64,000 nt of DNA from Isoetes taiwanensis (GCA_021234155.1 JAJEKV010000027.1:8232873-8296872), one strand, 5' to 3'. Shown: positions 45,890-56,745, counted from the stretch's first letter. The notes: a model not told the origin generated them from the sequence alone. Made by a program: numbers and translations.

Positions 45890-47209
45890 GGCGTGGCGGG
45901 AAGCAACCCGCTATGCGTGAGCAAATGTAAGGTGAGGCAACTTGAGCGGGGCATGCGGCCAGAAAGGCGGCAAAGGGCCCCGTCTGGTCGGCCGGAGGGT
46001 TAGCAAGATTCATAGCAAAGATTCGGGCTGCCCGGAAAATTTGCGCCTTGCCTCAATCAGTCCCCGGCAAATCCCCCTGCAATGCTTTTAACTTTGGCCA
46101 ACCTGTACCGGCGTCTTCTTGTTGGGCGGGGTCGTCCCGTCAGCATACGGCGCTTCCCTTTAGTTGCCTACACCGGGCGGGATGGTCGCTTCACTTGCGA
46201 TCTCAGATCAGTAGGAACGTGGACCACCCGTGGTGGTCCGGGTGTCCGGACGCCATGGCTGCCTCGCCCTAATAATGTTTACCGGCATGGGGAATGTTCG
46301 AGCAAGAATCAACATTTGGAGCCGGTTAATGAGGTCCTCCCCGCCTCTTCTGGGGCCACGTACCACCACATTGTGGCTTCTCCCTCCGGCTCTTGGAGCT
46401 CTCACCGTTGGGTCAATCCCGCCTCGGCACAACAGAGTTGTTTGTCGTCGGCGGGGCATAGGTCGTGGCCTACGTTGGGGCGAGGTGGCATGGAGCGGCT
46501 TTGGGGATGCAAGAGAGAGGCGGCCCCTACCGACGCCTTTGCGCACTCTTGGGCGGTGGGGATCGCCGCGGCGTGTATAGTGGTCTCTCCTTCCTCGGGG
46601 CGGAGCTTAGCTCCTGCTGAAATTGTTGCTGCCTTGTCAATTCACGCATGCACCGCTTGCAATTGCTCATGAGCATCCGCATTGAGGCCCTTGCCTTGTT
46701 CAAAGAATGGTCGCCCTCGACCTCGTGATCTTCCGATCTTGGGCGGTGGAGCTATGCTCCAGTTTCTGCAAGCGAGAGTCCAGCATAGGGTTCATTGCAA
46801 ATGAGGCCACTTCTTGTCTCTCGACCCTGCTTTGAAGGGCTCTCAATTGTGACTGGCTCTCTTCAAAAGCAACCTGGACTTTTCGCATCACAGTAGCAGC
46901 CTCCTCAGCCTCTGATCGAAGGCGGGAGATGGTTATCATTGTCTCCTGCTCAACACGTTGCTTGTCCTGTGTCATGGTTTCCATGGCGGTGTGCAAGGAA
47001 TCTATGCGGGCCTGCATGTCAGCAAGACTCTTCTTATCCTTCTGCCTTTCAGAGTGCACTAGGCGAAGGCCATCTTCCAGGTACTGTATGCGGGTCTCCA
47101 TGCTGGAAACACGCTGTTTTTCAGTAGCCAGCTGCCTCTTGAGCAATTTGGGTGTGGAGGCCTGCATTTCCTCTGCCAAGCAAGAGGCAAGATGCATTTT
47201 TTTTTTCAT
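45890..47209 (-). pseudogene. LINE ORF1: coiled coil plus RRM-like region
   Basis: The frame 46700-47209 gives 169 residues rich in Glu, Gln, Arg and Leu in heptads (METRIQYLEDGL, MQARIDSLHTAMETM), a coiled coil as in ORF1 trimers. Downstream, 46208-46546 in a shifted frame carries NVVVRG and GGEDLINRLQMLI followed by basic residues, resembling the ORF1 RRM-like domain. Position upstream of the endonuclease supports ORF1. Frameshifted. Confidence 0.65.
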
Positions 47210-47299
47210 TTGTAATCATAGCTTTCACCACTTATTCTTCAAATCAAACAACAATGACAACCATAATAGAAATGAGGCCTTTACACTGCATTATAAACA

Positions 47300-47570
47300 G
47301 GGAATAATTTAAGCATGCTATATATTTTGACATAAGAATACATTTGGCTATTTGTTACAAATCTTAGAGTATTCTATGATATACGTTTGACTAAATTTAT
47401 CGTTATTTTTTAAATTATATATATTTGGAGTTGTCGAAACTTAAGAACTAAATAATCCTTTAAACATTAGTTTTGCTATCTCCTAAGTAGACATGCCAAA
47501 AGAATAATTGTGTATTTTAGCATATTTCAGTACAATTACCAATAATAATAAACAATAAAAAAACACAATC
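47300..47570 (+). repeat. Dispersed repeat, paralogue of 59.65-60.36 kb
   Basis: From AAGCATGCTATATATTTT through TTTGGCTATTT, GGAGTTGTCGAAACTT and TACAATTACCAATAATAATA, this matches the sequence around the 59.8-kb repeat copy, but without the ~475-bp insertion. It thus serves as the empty relative of that site. Confidence 0.6.
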
Positions 47571-48600
47571 AAGGTTCCTGTCAAGATTCCTATCTTTAGG
47601 ATCCTATCAAGGTTCATGTCTTTCGGATTTGGGGAGGGGTCCACAAGGGTTGGCATGACTATTTGAGGATTCATGAGTAAATTAGGGCAGAAATTTAGGG
47701 CAAAGCAGATATGCTGCTCGAAGGGCATTTTGGATTCTTAGAATCCAAAAATGGGGACTCAAAAACATCCTTCCAGCCTGTTCCTTCATTGTATTTGGAG
47801 GTGGCGTGCTGTTGTATTGTCACCTCGGGTTTTTAGGTATGGAATACAATGTTAATCCATTCTGTAACAGTCATAGGTATAAGAAATAGTGGCATTGAAC
47901 CTTGTAACAGTCATTGTAGGCACAAGTTTGTTGCAACAGAATAGGGAAGCGGGCATTAGTCATTGTAGGCGCCTATTAGAAATTGTAATGATGCCTTTTT
48001 AAGGCCTTCAATCTTTTGGCAGAAGTTGGACATGCCAATTATAGCATGCTATATTTTCCTTGCTCTATATGGCATGGCCCTATGTTTAAGGGAATTATGT
48101 TTAAGATTTTATTGGAATTATGTTCAATGGTTATCAAATCCTAAGAAATAGAGCTAAGTGTTTGACCCCATCAAATGATTAGATATAGGGCTAGGATGGC
48201 CCAAGGAGGATATGCACTCGAATATTCCCAAATCCAAAGGTTGGGAATGCACTAGAGCACTCATCTGCAATACATAGCCAAGGCTGTGAAAACTAACACG
48301 CTCTATACAAAACTGGGGCTACCATAAAAAAAACCTTCCACATCTAAATAGAAGCGACAAAAAGGTCTACGTAGAAAACACGTTGAAAAAACTTGGCCTG
48401 CAAACATCATCATCTCTTTACGGTTCCACATACATACAAAGTTAGACATACAAGAAATTTATCGTGGCGGCCAAGGCCGCCGCGAACATTTCTCTTGGTC
48501 AACTAGATGCAAAAGACACCCTATGTAGAAGATACTTGGTAAAATGTCAAAATATCATGGATGATGTCTGATATCGAAGGAAAAAAAGTGATTGAAATTA
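47570..48600. other. No recognisable gene
   Basis: Spacer 5' of the intact HUH element. The local repeat AAGGTTC(C/A)TGTC occurs at 47571 and 47610. Nothing else is supported. Confidence 0.35.
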
Positions 48601-48973
48601 CCTTATGTCCTCAAAATTGTGTGCAAAAGATGTCTTCATAATCTTGCAACAATCAAATTTGGTATTTTTGTAACATATGATTTATTAAGGTTAATAGGTG
48701 GTATTCGTATACCAAACCGTATGAATACCAGAGAAAGACAGGGGTTGCGAACGCATACAGATCCATTTTTTTTTCCCTAGGTCGGGGGGAGGCGCGTCCT
48801 TCCCGGGCGCTCCAGCACTTGGCGCTGCTTGCTAAATCGGGAGGATGGGCGGGGAAAGGGATCGGCATGTTGGCTTATCTTCCTGCGAGGGCTTACAGTT
48901 TCGATTTCGTCTTCCTGCAGGTGAGTTAGCGCCTGGTCTGTGTGTTTTACCTCTTTCGATTCTGTTGCTTGAG

Positions 48974-50104
48974 ATGTCTTTAAGAAGGGAGGCCAGGAGG
49001 GCAAGGGCTGGGCATGCAAATCTTCCATCTGGTTCGATGGCCTCTATGGCCTGCTCATCTGCACAGACTGCTGATTCTATCCCTTTGCCAGATACTAGCC
49101 CGAGCTGGGATTCAATTGATGTTTCTGTTACTTTAGGCCTTTCTGGACAAGATGTTCCCAAATCTTTCTATGATGCCCTTGTCAGATTTTGTGACTCCAA
49201 ATGTCTAGCAGGGGCAGTAGCCTTGGAAAGGGGCTCCTCGGCTGATCACTTACATGTTCAGGGTGTTTTGAGAGGTCGATTCAGAAGTCCTAAGGCCTTG
49301 AATGATGCTATCAAAAAAGACTTCAACTGGTCTCCCAAGCCTGCTGGCGTGGTGTTGGTCTGCAAAGCTTTGAAAAATAATAGGCTGCATTGTTTTGAGG
49401 GAATGGTAGGATATTGTATGAAAGATTTTGGAAAAGTTCACTATAGTTGTCATATGCACAATATCTCTGAATCTATGATTGAAAAAGGTAAGGATCTTTA
49501 TTTAAGGTGGGGTGCAGGTGATACTAAAGGGTTGTGTGTCTTGGATAATAGGAATCTCTTAAATAAGGCATGCCATTACGTGATGTATCATGGGGGTCGT
49601 AGACTATCCCCAAGCCCCGACCTTTACTTTGTGCGGATGTTGAGGTCTGGAAAATACACATTAAGTAGTTCTTGGATTATTCCTCATAATTACGCCCATG
49701 TGAATGAACACAGTGAGGCGGGCAAAGATGGAGAGTGTTGCTTAATCCCCGGCGGGTTTGCCTTATCCGACGTAAGAACTATTATCTTTGGTTATCCTTC
49801 AGGGTTTGTTCCTGTTGAGAGGAATGGGCCTGGTAGAAGGCGCTATTGGGATGATGCCATTCCAGCAGACGAACAGGACTCAAACTTTGAGGATCTGCAT
49901 GAGAGAACCTTTAGCTCTGAGGCGGATATCCCTGATGTTGGTGCAGACTATATCCCCATTATACACCTGTGGGATCACACCATGGCAAAGGGGTTGATTT
50001 CTTTCATGTGGTTCCTTCTTGTACAGTGTATAGTCTTTTGTATTTATCTGCTGTTGTATTTCTCTGGTTTATGGTTGGTACAGATTTGTGCAGGGTCTTC
50101 TTGA
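48974..50104 (+). CDS. HUH endonuclease (Rep-like, single tyrosine) of a Replitron-like transposon
   Basis: Such enzymes nick one DNA strand, forming a tyrosyl-DNA link, to start rolling-circle-type replication or transposition. The frame is open from 48845, but I chose ATG 48974 (377 residues) because copy 2 aligns from a matching MS(L/M)RR start and a donor-like CAG/GTGAGT lies at 48918-48926. A basic stretch (RREARRAR, residues 4-11) could be a nuclear signal. The HUH motif is DHLHVQG (His92, His94, Gln96); motif III is GYCMKDFG (Tyr147, Lys150). A C-terminal region conserved in copy 2 has SSSWIIPHNYAHVNE, FALSDVRTIIFG and VERNGPGRRRYWDD. The last ~37 residues look like a membrane helix and are poorly conserved; they may be intron read-through. 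It looks intact except for that end. Confidence 0.72.
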   Translation: MSLRREARRARAGHANLPSGSMASMACSSAQTADSIPLPDTSPSWDSIDVSVTLGLSGQDVPKSFYDALVRFCDSKCLAGAVALERGSSADHLHVQGVLRGRFRSPKALNDAIKKDFNWSPKPAGVVLVCKALKNNRLHCFEGMVGYCMKDFGKVHYSCHMHNISESMIEKGKDLYLRWGAGDTKGLCVLDNRNLLNKACHYVMYHGGRRLSPSPDLYFVRMLRSGKYTLSSSWIIPHNYAHVNEHSEAGKDGECCLIPGGFALSDVRTIIFGYPSGFVPVERNGPGRRRYWDDAIPADEQDSNFEDLHERTFSSEADIPDVGADYIPIIHLWDHTMAKGLISFMWFLLVQCIVFCIYLLLYFSGLWLVQICAGSS

Positions 50105-50107
50105 GAA

Positions 50108-50494
50108 ATGGATGGAAATGGCGACACCATGGATGAGACCCCACCTGTGGTTGTTAGTATTGGTCCTGATATCATCAGTTCTACCATTGATGATTCTCAT
50201 CCAAACCCGCATGCTTATCCTCCTGAAAGTGAGGAAGTCTTTACTGCTGAGGAATTTGTGACTAGCATTGTGCAGGTTGGTACGGAGGCGCATAGGATTG
50301 CAGCCTCATTGAGGATCCTGAGAAGGCAGATAGGAAGCTTCTATGTTGCTATAAATTCTGCCTTATCTGCTGTGCAATGGGACCGTCTTGGTGTCTTGGG
50401 AATCGAGTCGCATGTGTTGCGCTCACACATGAGCTTGGCAAGGGCTCTCCCGACACGGAGATACGCCCGGCAATCAGCTCATCGGGCATGCTAG
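50108..50494 (+). CDS. Second small frame of the HUH element (ORF2 or 3' exon)
   Basis: 128 residues, starting 3 bp after the Rep frame stops. The N-terminus is acidic; the middle (FVTSIVQVGTEAHRIAASLR) looks helical. No known domain. Copy 2 retains matching DNA (29165-29535), and its start region MEDNGNTAG parallels MDGNGDTMDET. The segment between DHTM and this frame is hydrophobic in both copies. In copy 2 it starts GTTTGTTGG right after the ATG codon, like a donor, while copy 1 has GCAAAGG there; TTTGTGCAG lies before this frame. So this could be a separate protein or a spliced C-terminal exon. Unresolved. Confidence 0.45.
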   Translation: MDGNGDTMDETPPVVVSIGPDIISSTIDDSHPNPHAYPPESEEVFTAEEFVTSIVQVGTEAHRIAASLRILRRQIGSFYVAINSALSAVQWDRLGVLGIESHVLRSHMSLARALPTRRYARQSAHRAC

Positions 50495-50722
50495 CTACGG
50501 GGCCGACCGGGGAATTGAGAAGCTTTGTGTTGAACTTGCATCGATTATCCGGTTATGTGTGATGAACTTATATGTTGTTGTGATCTCGAACTATTTACGC
50601 CATGTGGCTTCGTATCTGGTATTTCAATGTAAATATTTGACATTTGTTTGCTTGATAATTGGACACCTGTTTCCTGTTTATATTTCTGACAGTGTTTATT
50701 CCAGTGGGGCATTGGCCCCCTT

Positions 50723-50802
50723 GCATAAGGGAGCTCCATTAGTTGGAGCTCTCTTATGCTCGGCTGAGCTGTGGTTGCTTGCTGGGGTTCGATTCCCCAG
50801 GC
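50723..50802 (+). promoter_or_regulatory. 3' hairpin plus tRNA T-arm-like stem-loop of HUH copy 1
   Basis: GCATAAGGGAGCTCC (50723) and GGAGCTCTCTTATGC (50745) form a 15-bp stem with one G-U pair and a 7-nt loop ATTAGTT; the inner part also resembles a tRNA D-arm/A-box. Twenty-one bases on, CTGGGG-TTCGATT-CCCCAG is a perfect T-arm with a canonical B-box. Copy 2 has the same arrangement with different stem sequence. It could be an origin/terminator structure, a pol III promoter, or a captured tRNA piece. Confidence 0.6.
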
Positions 50803-50834
50803 TCAGGCCTGATATTTGATCTGCAGGTATAACA

Positions 50835-50959
50835 GTATTCTTTGGAGAATACGCCATGGTTTTATTTATAGTTGCATGTATTTTTGTTCAAGTCAAACAA
50901 GCCAGGTATGACTTGTAAAGGACTTGAAATGGAGGGCAGGGATGCTCTTAGAGAGCATC
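50835..50959 (+). terminator. Two further perfect hairpins at the 3' side of HUH copy 1
   Basis: GTATTCT-TTGG-AGAATAC (50835-50852) and GATGCTCT-TAG-AGAGCATC (50941-50959). Helitron-type elements carry a short terminator hairpin near the 3' end; an equivalent role here is only an inference. Confidence 0.4.
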
Positions 50960-51271
50960 TTGACTTTTGGACCATTGTCTTTTTTTTTTAAATGGCTGTC
51001 ATCTGACGGCCCAAAATCCATAACACAAGTTATATCCATAATACCATATACATGATGCATGACCCTGTCTTCAATATGCATGGTTATCTAAATTCATTAA
51101 TTAGCATTGGCATCATCTTTTAACACCTTCTTGATCCTAATCATTCTTGGCTTAAGTTTAAGAAATAGGTTCCATAGGAATTACAACTTCCCATGTTGGC
51201 ATTTTAGTTGTATACAAAGCCAGTTCCTTTTTCTCTTCGAGATTAACAGCCTCCAATTGGTCATTATTCAT

Positions 51272-51566
51272 TTCTACATATTCTAAACGAGGTGCACCTG
51301 GAGTACCACAGTCATCGGATTCGTCGATCCTATGGCCCAGATCGTATGTTGGGGCTCTGGACACCTCTCGTTTTGATTATAGTCATTTATGATTGGAGGC
51401 GCTTATGATTTTGAAATATGAAATACGATTTTGCCTAAGGTTTTGAGGGAATATCGAACCTCTGGCTTTGTCTAAGATTTGAGAATATGAAATACGAGGG
51501 CTTGAACCTCTACCAAAATAACTCAATGTCCTAATAAGACTACATTAACCAATGTACCCAGTGAAC
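51272..51566 (-). mobile_element. Partial copy of the 440-bp repeat
   Basis: Covers the distal part only: from TTCTACATATTCTAAACGAGG on the plus strand, through GTCGATCCTA and TCATTTATGATTGGAGGCGC, to the A-box complement (AATGTACCCAGTGA). It stops exactly there and lacks the A-run and the 5' third. Confidence 0.8.
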
Positions 51567-51972
51567 ATCTTCTATCATAGGGATAATGGATTAGCTCTAT
51601 CAACATTATTTGTGCATTAGTTGCTCAAATAATACATTGGTTTGTATGCATAATAAGAATCTACATTATAAAGCCAAGCCTTACATAACGTGATGCAAAG
51701 TATGCTCGTCATTGCTAAAATGCTCGTCATTGCTAACATCCATTTCTAAAATGCTCGTCATTACTAACATCCATCTCGCCATTATCCTATCAAGCCTTAT
51801 TTGGAGTGATAGATTGTCTAAGTAGAGAGGGGCCACTGAGATCAGAATTTTCTGAAAACAAGAAGATTGAGACAACAAAGTCATCTGGGCTTGGAGCCAT
51901 AGAGGTGGAGGATGTAAGACAATCATGATGACCTTGTAAGACCTGGACTGAGCCAATGCCTTTTTAAACCAT

Positions 51973-52131
<159 letters not shown>

Positions 52132-52139
52132 GAAAGATA

Positions 52140-53420
52140 TCCGAATTAGTAAAGATAAAGAAGCAAAAGATGACATCGAAAATAGATTGTCTTTTATGTT
52201 TTAAAAGTCTACTACAACATCGCATACTTCATAAACAGGGAAAAGGTGCAATCTAAAATAGACGAAGGCCTTCTCTTTTTTGATAAACCAACATAACTTC
52301 TTATAAAGGTCCACAACATGCTTTATAAACAAGATTGATCTTATTTATAAACAAGGAAAAGATACAATCTAAAATAGCCAAAAGACCTTCTCTTTTTTCA
52401 AAAAAGCCAGCAAAACTTTTTTTAAAAGGTTGCGACAACTTTTTAAAGGGATGCAATGAACACAACATCAAAAATCGACCTTCAAATATCGACTAACTCC
52501 GATTAGATTGTCAACAGCTGTAAGCGAAAGTTCGTCAGGTAAAAAGCTGTGAATTTTACTACCATTGCCATTGCCATGAATCTTACAGGAAGTTGCTTGG
52601 ATGAAGAAAGGTGATTGTCAAAAATTATATAATAGACATTTTAATACTTCATTAAATCCAATTGAATCTTAATCTGCATTGATATCTCTAACTGATTATA
52701 TAAAAATTGATAACTTATGATTTATGCTTGAGATGTAGAGACATCGCTTTTCTTTTATCTTTTTGTGTTTATAATTCCACATGTTGCTCAATGAGTACAA
52801 GTTAGCATTACATAAGAAAGTTTGCCAAATTCGCTTTAAGCAGTTTAAGGAGTATAAAAGGGAAACGGGGTAATATTTTATTTTCCTATATAAATGATTA
52901 GTAGAGAGAGAGAGAAAAAAAAAATAATAAAAAAATAATAAAAATCGGCCAAAAAAAATCCAAAAATAAATATTTCAGACGAGAAAAAATCCAAAAAGAT
53001 TACATTTGGAACTGGAAAAAAAGTTCGGGGAAGCCCTCTGCCTAGATTGTTTGGGCAACCTAATTGGACACGCGGAAGTTATGCACGCTTGCGGCCAGAT
53101 TTGCCTCGAAGATTTACCTTCGCGCCTGGGTTGGGTTTTCGTTTGAATTCTGAGAGGGCTTTTCTTGCAGAGTGTTCTGCTTGCTTTAAGATGAGGTATG
53201 GTTGAAACCCGCGATGCACACTAGGCCGAGGTATTCTGTTTTGTATTTTGGTTTAGATTTTTGCATCGATGGACGTGGTTTGAATCCATGCCTTCTTTGC
53301 TCATTAGGAAGGTTGGACTGGCAGGAAACTGGAGGGAATAACCTAAAAGAAAGAACTCTTCAGTGGAAAAGACTGTTTTCTTTTGACAGTGCTGGAATTT
53401 TCCCGAAGCTTGGACACTTA
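52140..53420. other. No recognisable gene
   Basis: AT-rich spacer with two related segments containing ACAATCTAAAATAG (near 52246 and 52349). The open frame at 53202-53636 has no motif. TGTGACACTCCCCGAAT at 53428 resembles an LTR start, but no matching partner was found. Confidence 0.35.
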
Positions 53421-53710
53421 CTTGCCTTGTGTGACACTCCCCGAATCTATACGATGCTCCCATCGTATAAATATGAGAAATTTCCCTCCCATGGCGACTC
53501 CATCACCACAGAAAGGCCCTCCGTTTCATTCGGACCACTTGTGATGGTCGAGTGTCCGGGTGAAGGACACGGAGGTGTCATTCGTCCCACACCTTCTATG
53601 GGAATCCTATATAACGAAAGCGTACATACATGTTAGCACCTGGTAACAATACTAATAAATAATATACCACCACGAAGGGTGGCCCATCATCCTCAATACA
53701 ACTAACAATA

Positions 53711-55333
53711 GTGTGACGTTCCAGCACAGTATACGGTCCCAGGACGTATATTGTACTGCCTCGTCATGCGTACACGCCACCCCGACTGACGTGTACGCCG
53801 ACGTGTAGCCAGGCTAGTAGCCCCTAGGGGGCAACTTGCTAGGTATGTGCATTTCTTATTAATGTGCACATGCACATTTATTAAGGTGCACACATTTCCA
53901 TGTGGGCACAATTAGGTGCACACATTTCCATGTGGGCACATTTAGGTGCACACATTTCCATGTGGGCCCATTTAGGTGCACACATTTCCATGTGGGCACA
54001 TTTGGGTGCACACATTTCCATGTGGGCACATTTGGCCACCTAGCTATTAAAGGCAAGTGGGCCCATTCCCAATTATCCCACATGCCTAAAGGGGATAATT
54101 GGAAACCCTAGCCTAACCCCTTGCCTATTTAAGTAGGAGAACCCTAACTTGCCCATTTTCGTTCCTAGGGTTTTAGAGCCTCGCTTTGGCTGCTCCAGAG
54201 TCAAAAACGCCTCCCGCACTGCCCCAGAGAATGGCACCATTAGTTTCCCTTGATTCGAAAGCAGCTCAAATAGGATGGTCGGCCTCGTGTCGAGGAGCAA
54301 CCCAAGGATCAGGTATTTAGTTAATTTAATAGCCTAAACCATCTTCTAGACATAGAATCAATAGGTTTAGCCTATTAAATTGCCCATAGCAGCTCTCTAG
54401 ATCTCTAGATACCAGACTCTAACTAAAGAACCTAACTCTATGATATAGATTAGATATAGTTCTTTAGTTCTTCCCAAATGTATGTGGATGATGTATCTCT
54501 ATGAACTCCTTGTATTGGGAAGGGGGGTAGAGACCTAAAGCTTGGTAGTAGATGCTCCTAGATTAGCCTCTCTAGCACACTATAGATTCGGCCTGTGTAC
54601 AAGAACCACACCAGGTTGTGGGTGAAGGGGCCAAACTGGCTAAGAAGGAGGTTCATGTTCTGACTCTTGAACGATCCCTCTGGTGTGTAAGGCCTACCGG
54701 GGATCATTGTGACTAGGTCTGATGGCTCACCACTGAGTGCGGGTGAGGCATGGACTCGACACCCGTGAAGTGGTGTACACTTTCCAAAGGTTCACCGGAA
54801 TACGGCAAAGGGCCCTCTAGTCACCTTGAGTCAGCATGTAGATCTCTGGAGGGAGTGACCCCTTCCTGCCCCCATCGAATCGGGAGATGGAACCCAGGAA
54901 TAGCCCCCTTTGGCTATGCATCCCGGCTGGCTACGGGCCAGTCCCCACACTTTTCAGCCCTTACTCGCAAAGTGTGGACAGGGAGGGGCGGATGGAGGGA
55001 CAACCCTATGCCATGTTCTTATGCCCGCCCAAATCCATTGCCATGAATTACCTCGCGCAATGAACTCGAGACCCAAGCCGCCGGGCCATCCCCTTTGAGT
55101 CTGAGCCTTGGGTAGGATTCCCTTATGTGATGTGCTGATCTTTGTCTATGCAGATATGTGGTGAACCATCCTTCGTGATGGTCTTATGATGTTGATGTAT
55201 GTACTACTGACATGTATGTTTACGCTTCAGCCTAGGTAAGCCCCGAGGGAGACGGGGTAAAATGACCCTTCACTCTTCCCAATCGGGACTCGCTACGGTG
55301 CAAGCGGTGATTGTGGAGGGCCCCTCAGACGAT
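53711..55333 (+). repeat. LTR-like dispersed repeat, copy A
   Basis: Aligns over its whole length with 62401-64000. Shared landmarks are ATACGGTCCC, CCTAGGGGGCAACTTGCTA, CTATTTAAG (a TATA-like box at about 54125) with AACCCTAACTTGCCCATTTT just after, CTCCTTGTATTGGGAAGGGG, GACTCGACACCCGTGAAG, and GGGAGACGGGGTAAAATGACC. It starts with TG. A TATA-like box plus transcript-like sequence fits a long terminal repeat. No gag or pol was found next to it, so it may be a solo LTR; the 3' end is not defined. Confidence 0.6.
53885..54034. repeat. 30-bp minisatellite, five units, inside LTR-like copy A
   Basis: GGTGCACACATTTCCATGTG begins units at 53885, 53915, 53945, 53975 and 54005. Because 30 is a multiple of three, it makes long repetitive frames on both strands. 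Copy B has a different, lower-copy version. Confidence 0.95.
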
Positions 55334-56740
55334 GGAGCTGGTATGGGGATGAACTCTGCTTGTATACGGTGAGGCACCGTGATATGAGTAGGGGCGCCAC
55401 AAATAGAATACCAACATAACAAAGAAAAATGTACCATAAATAAGGGCTCTACCCCAAGTTCGGACTCATGGTGGTCGATTGACAAATCAAGGCCTCCCGA
55501 TAAATGCAGATTTAAGTATAACATGGTGTTGGCTGGCATATAACAATGGCTAGGGTAGTCCACTCCATCCGTCCCTCCTGTGCACACTTTGCAGATAGGC
55601 TGAATCTTGCTATGCTATGATTGTATCCTCCTATGAGACTACTCCGGGTTATATCTCCCCGATCCGATGAGGCAGGTCAGGGATGCATCCCCTCCCCGGG
55701 CATGACGAATCCCTGGGTATGATAGAGAACACGTGCCACATCAGTGACCCCCGCATCCGTAGCTGACTTACTCTCCTAAATCTAAAGGCCGACTCACCGT
55801 GCATGTTGGAGTCCAGGACGTCCATATAGGCACATTGCCTGCGATCCAGGGAGTGTTAAACCAATACCCGGCCCACATTCAGTGACCAACTATAAGTCTA
55901 GTGCACTATAGGAGTCTTGTAGCCAAGCTAGGCAAGATCCCACCCCCGTTTCACCATCATACACGTTGTCTGGTGCTAAATCACAACATTGCATCCACAG
56001 CCAGGTGGGCTCTTGTGCATAGGCCGCATATATTGGGATTTAAGGGATTCTAGACAGGAGCATCTCTACTTCTACATAGCATTTAGGTCTTTACCTCCCT
56101 TAATCCTCTCCAAACACAGGAGGAACAGAAAGAGAACTATCATTATACATCCAAATTGGCAAGCCTCGTGTCATGTATTTACACCCAAAAGGCATATAAA
56201 TACATGGAACGTCACACCTGGAATGCCAGAAAGAAACAGCAACACAAATCAGGGGGATGTTCCAAAATTTTCTGTTGCTTTTGTATCAAATATAATATGG
56301 CGACTAAATTTGGCCATACAAATTTTTGAATGCTGACATGAGGGTTTATTTGTGCATTTTTCCTATTATTTGCCATCCTGAACTAGATTGGGGTTATTAA
56401 CATGTCAAGCTGATATAAAGGATGCCAAATCAAAATGGTTTCGAATAAAATTCGTTACTCCATTCGAGTTTTTCTTGAGCAGAAATGCTTGCTGAACTTT
56501 CAAAAAGAGACTCATGAGCAAGAATAGTTCCAGATGCAGACTTCGACCTCTATATGAAGGCAAAGGTATGGCTTTGGTAAATATATCTAGATTGAATCGC
56601 AGACTTAACAACTTTATTTGTTAGACTTCTATAATAAGGCATTGCTACAGAAGGAATTCAAGGCAGCCTTATCACTGATTATAATTTGAAGGTGTTGTTG
56701 TCCCTGCAAAGCACCCTGATTGAAAAGTTCGCTCCTTAGT
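55333..56740. other. No recognisable gene
   Basis: The first part may be the rest of the LTR-like repeat or its host element (open minus frame 55270-55587, no motif). GGAACGTCACAC near 56203 is the reverse complement of GTGTGACGTTCC at 53710, but no other inverted similarity follows. Confidence 0.3.
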
Positions 56741-56745
56741 TACTT

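Larger units (their letters stand above)
42311..47212 (-). mobile_element. Near full-length LINE retrotransposon (frameshifted)
   Basis: Minus-strand order: ORF1 (coiled coil, then an RRM-like region), ORF2 endonuclease, reverse transcriptase, and a C-terminal Cys/His knuckle. A 3' untranslated region with a stem follows, then a tail of CATTCT units (42312-42341). About 4.9 kb fits a plant L1-like element. Several frameshifts and stops in ORF2 make it inactive as read. Many plus-strand frames here are antisense shadows. Confidence 0.88.
48640..50960 (+). mobile_element. HUH/Rep element, copy 1 (Replitron-like)
   Basis: The boundaries are those of homology with copy 2 plus the last hairpin, so they are approximate. 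The element has a 5' non-coding region (GGTGGTATTCGTATAC near 48700), a Rep-like gene, a second small frame, and a 3' region with at least four stem-loops. There is no helicase domain (no GxxxxGKS/T) and no reverse transcriptase or DDE motif. Established knowledge: Replitrons are eukaryotic transposons with a single-tyrosine HUH protein lacking a helicase and with short direct repeats near their ends. Membership is inferred from motifs. Confidence 0.65.

Noticed and set aside
46082-46672. 196-residue plus-strand protein
   Set aside because: Antisense to the LINE ORF1 region; no motif of its own.
48845-48973. Upstream start for the HUH protein (419 residues)
   Set aside because: The extra 43 residues include a strong donor-like CAG/GTGAGT and are not matched in copy 2, which aligns from the inner MS(L/M)RR start. 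The longer form is not excluded.
53859-54111. Tandem-repeat proteins on both strands
   Set aside because: The 30-bp minisatellite period is a multiple of three, so frames stay open by chance.
53710-56215. DNA transposon with terminal inverted repeats GTGTGACGTTCC / GGAACGTCACAC
   Set aside because: Similarity stops after 12-13 bp, no target duplication or transposase was seen, and the left end already fits the LTR-like repeat.
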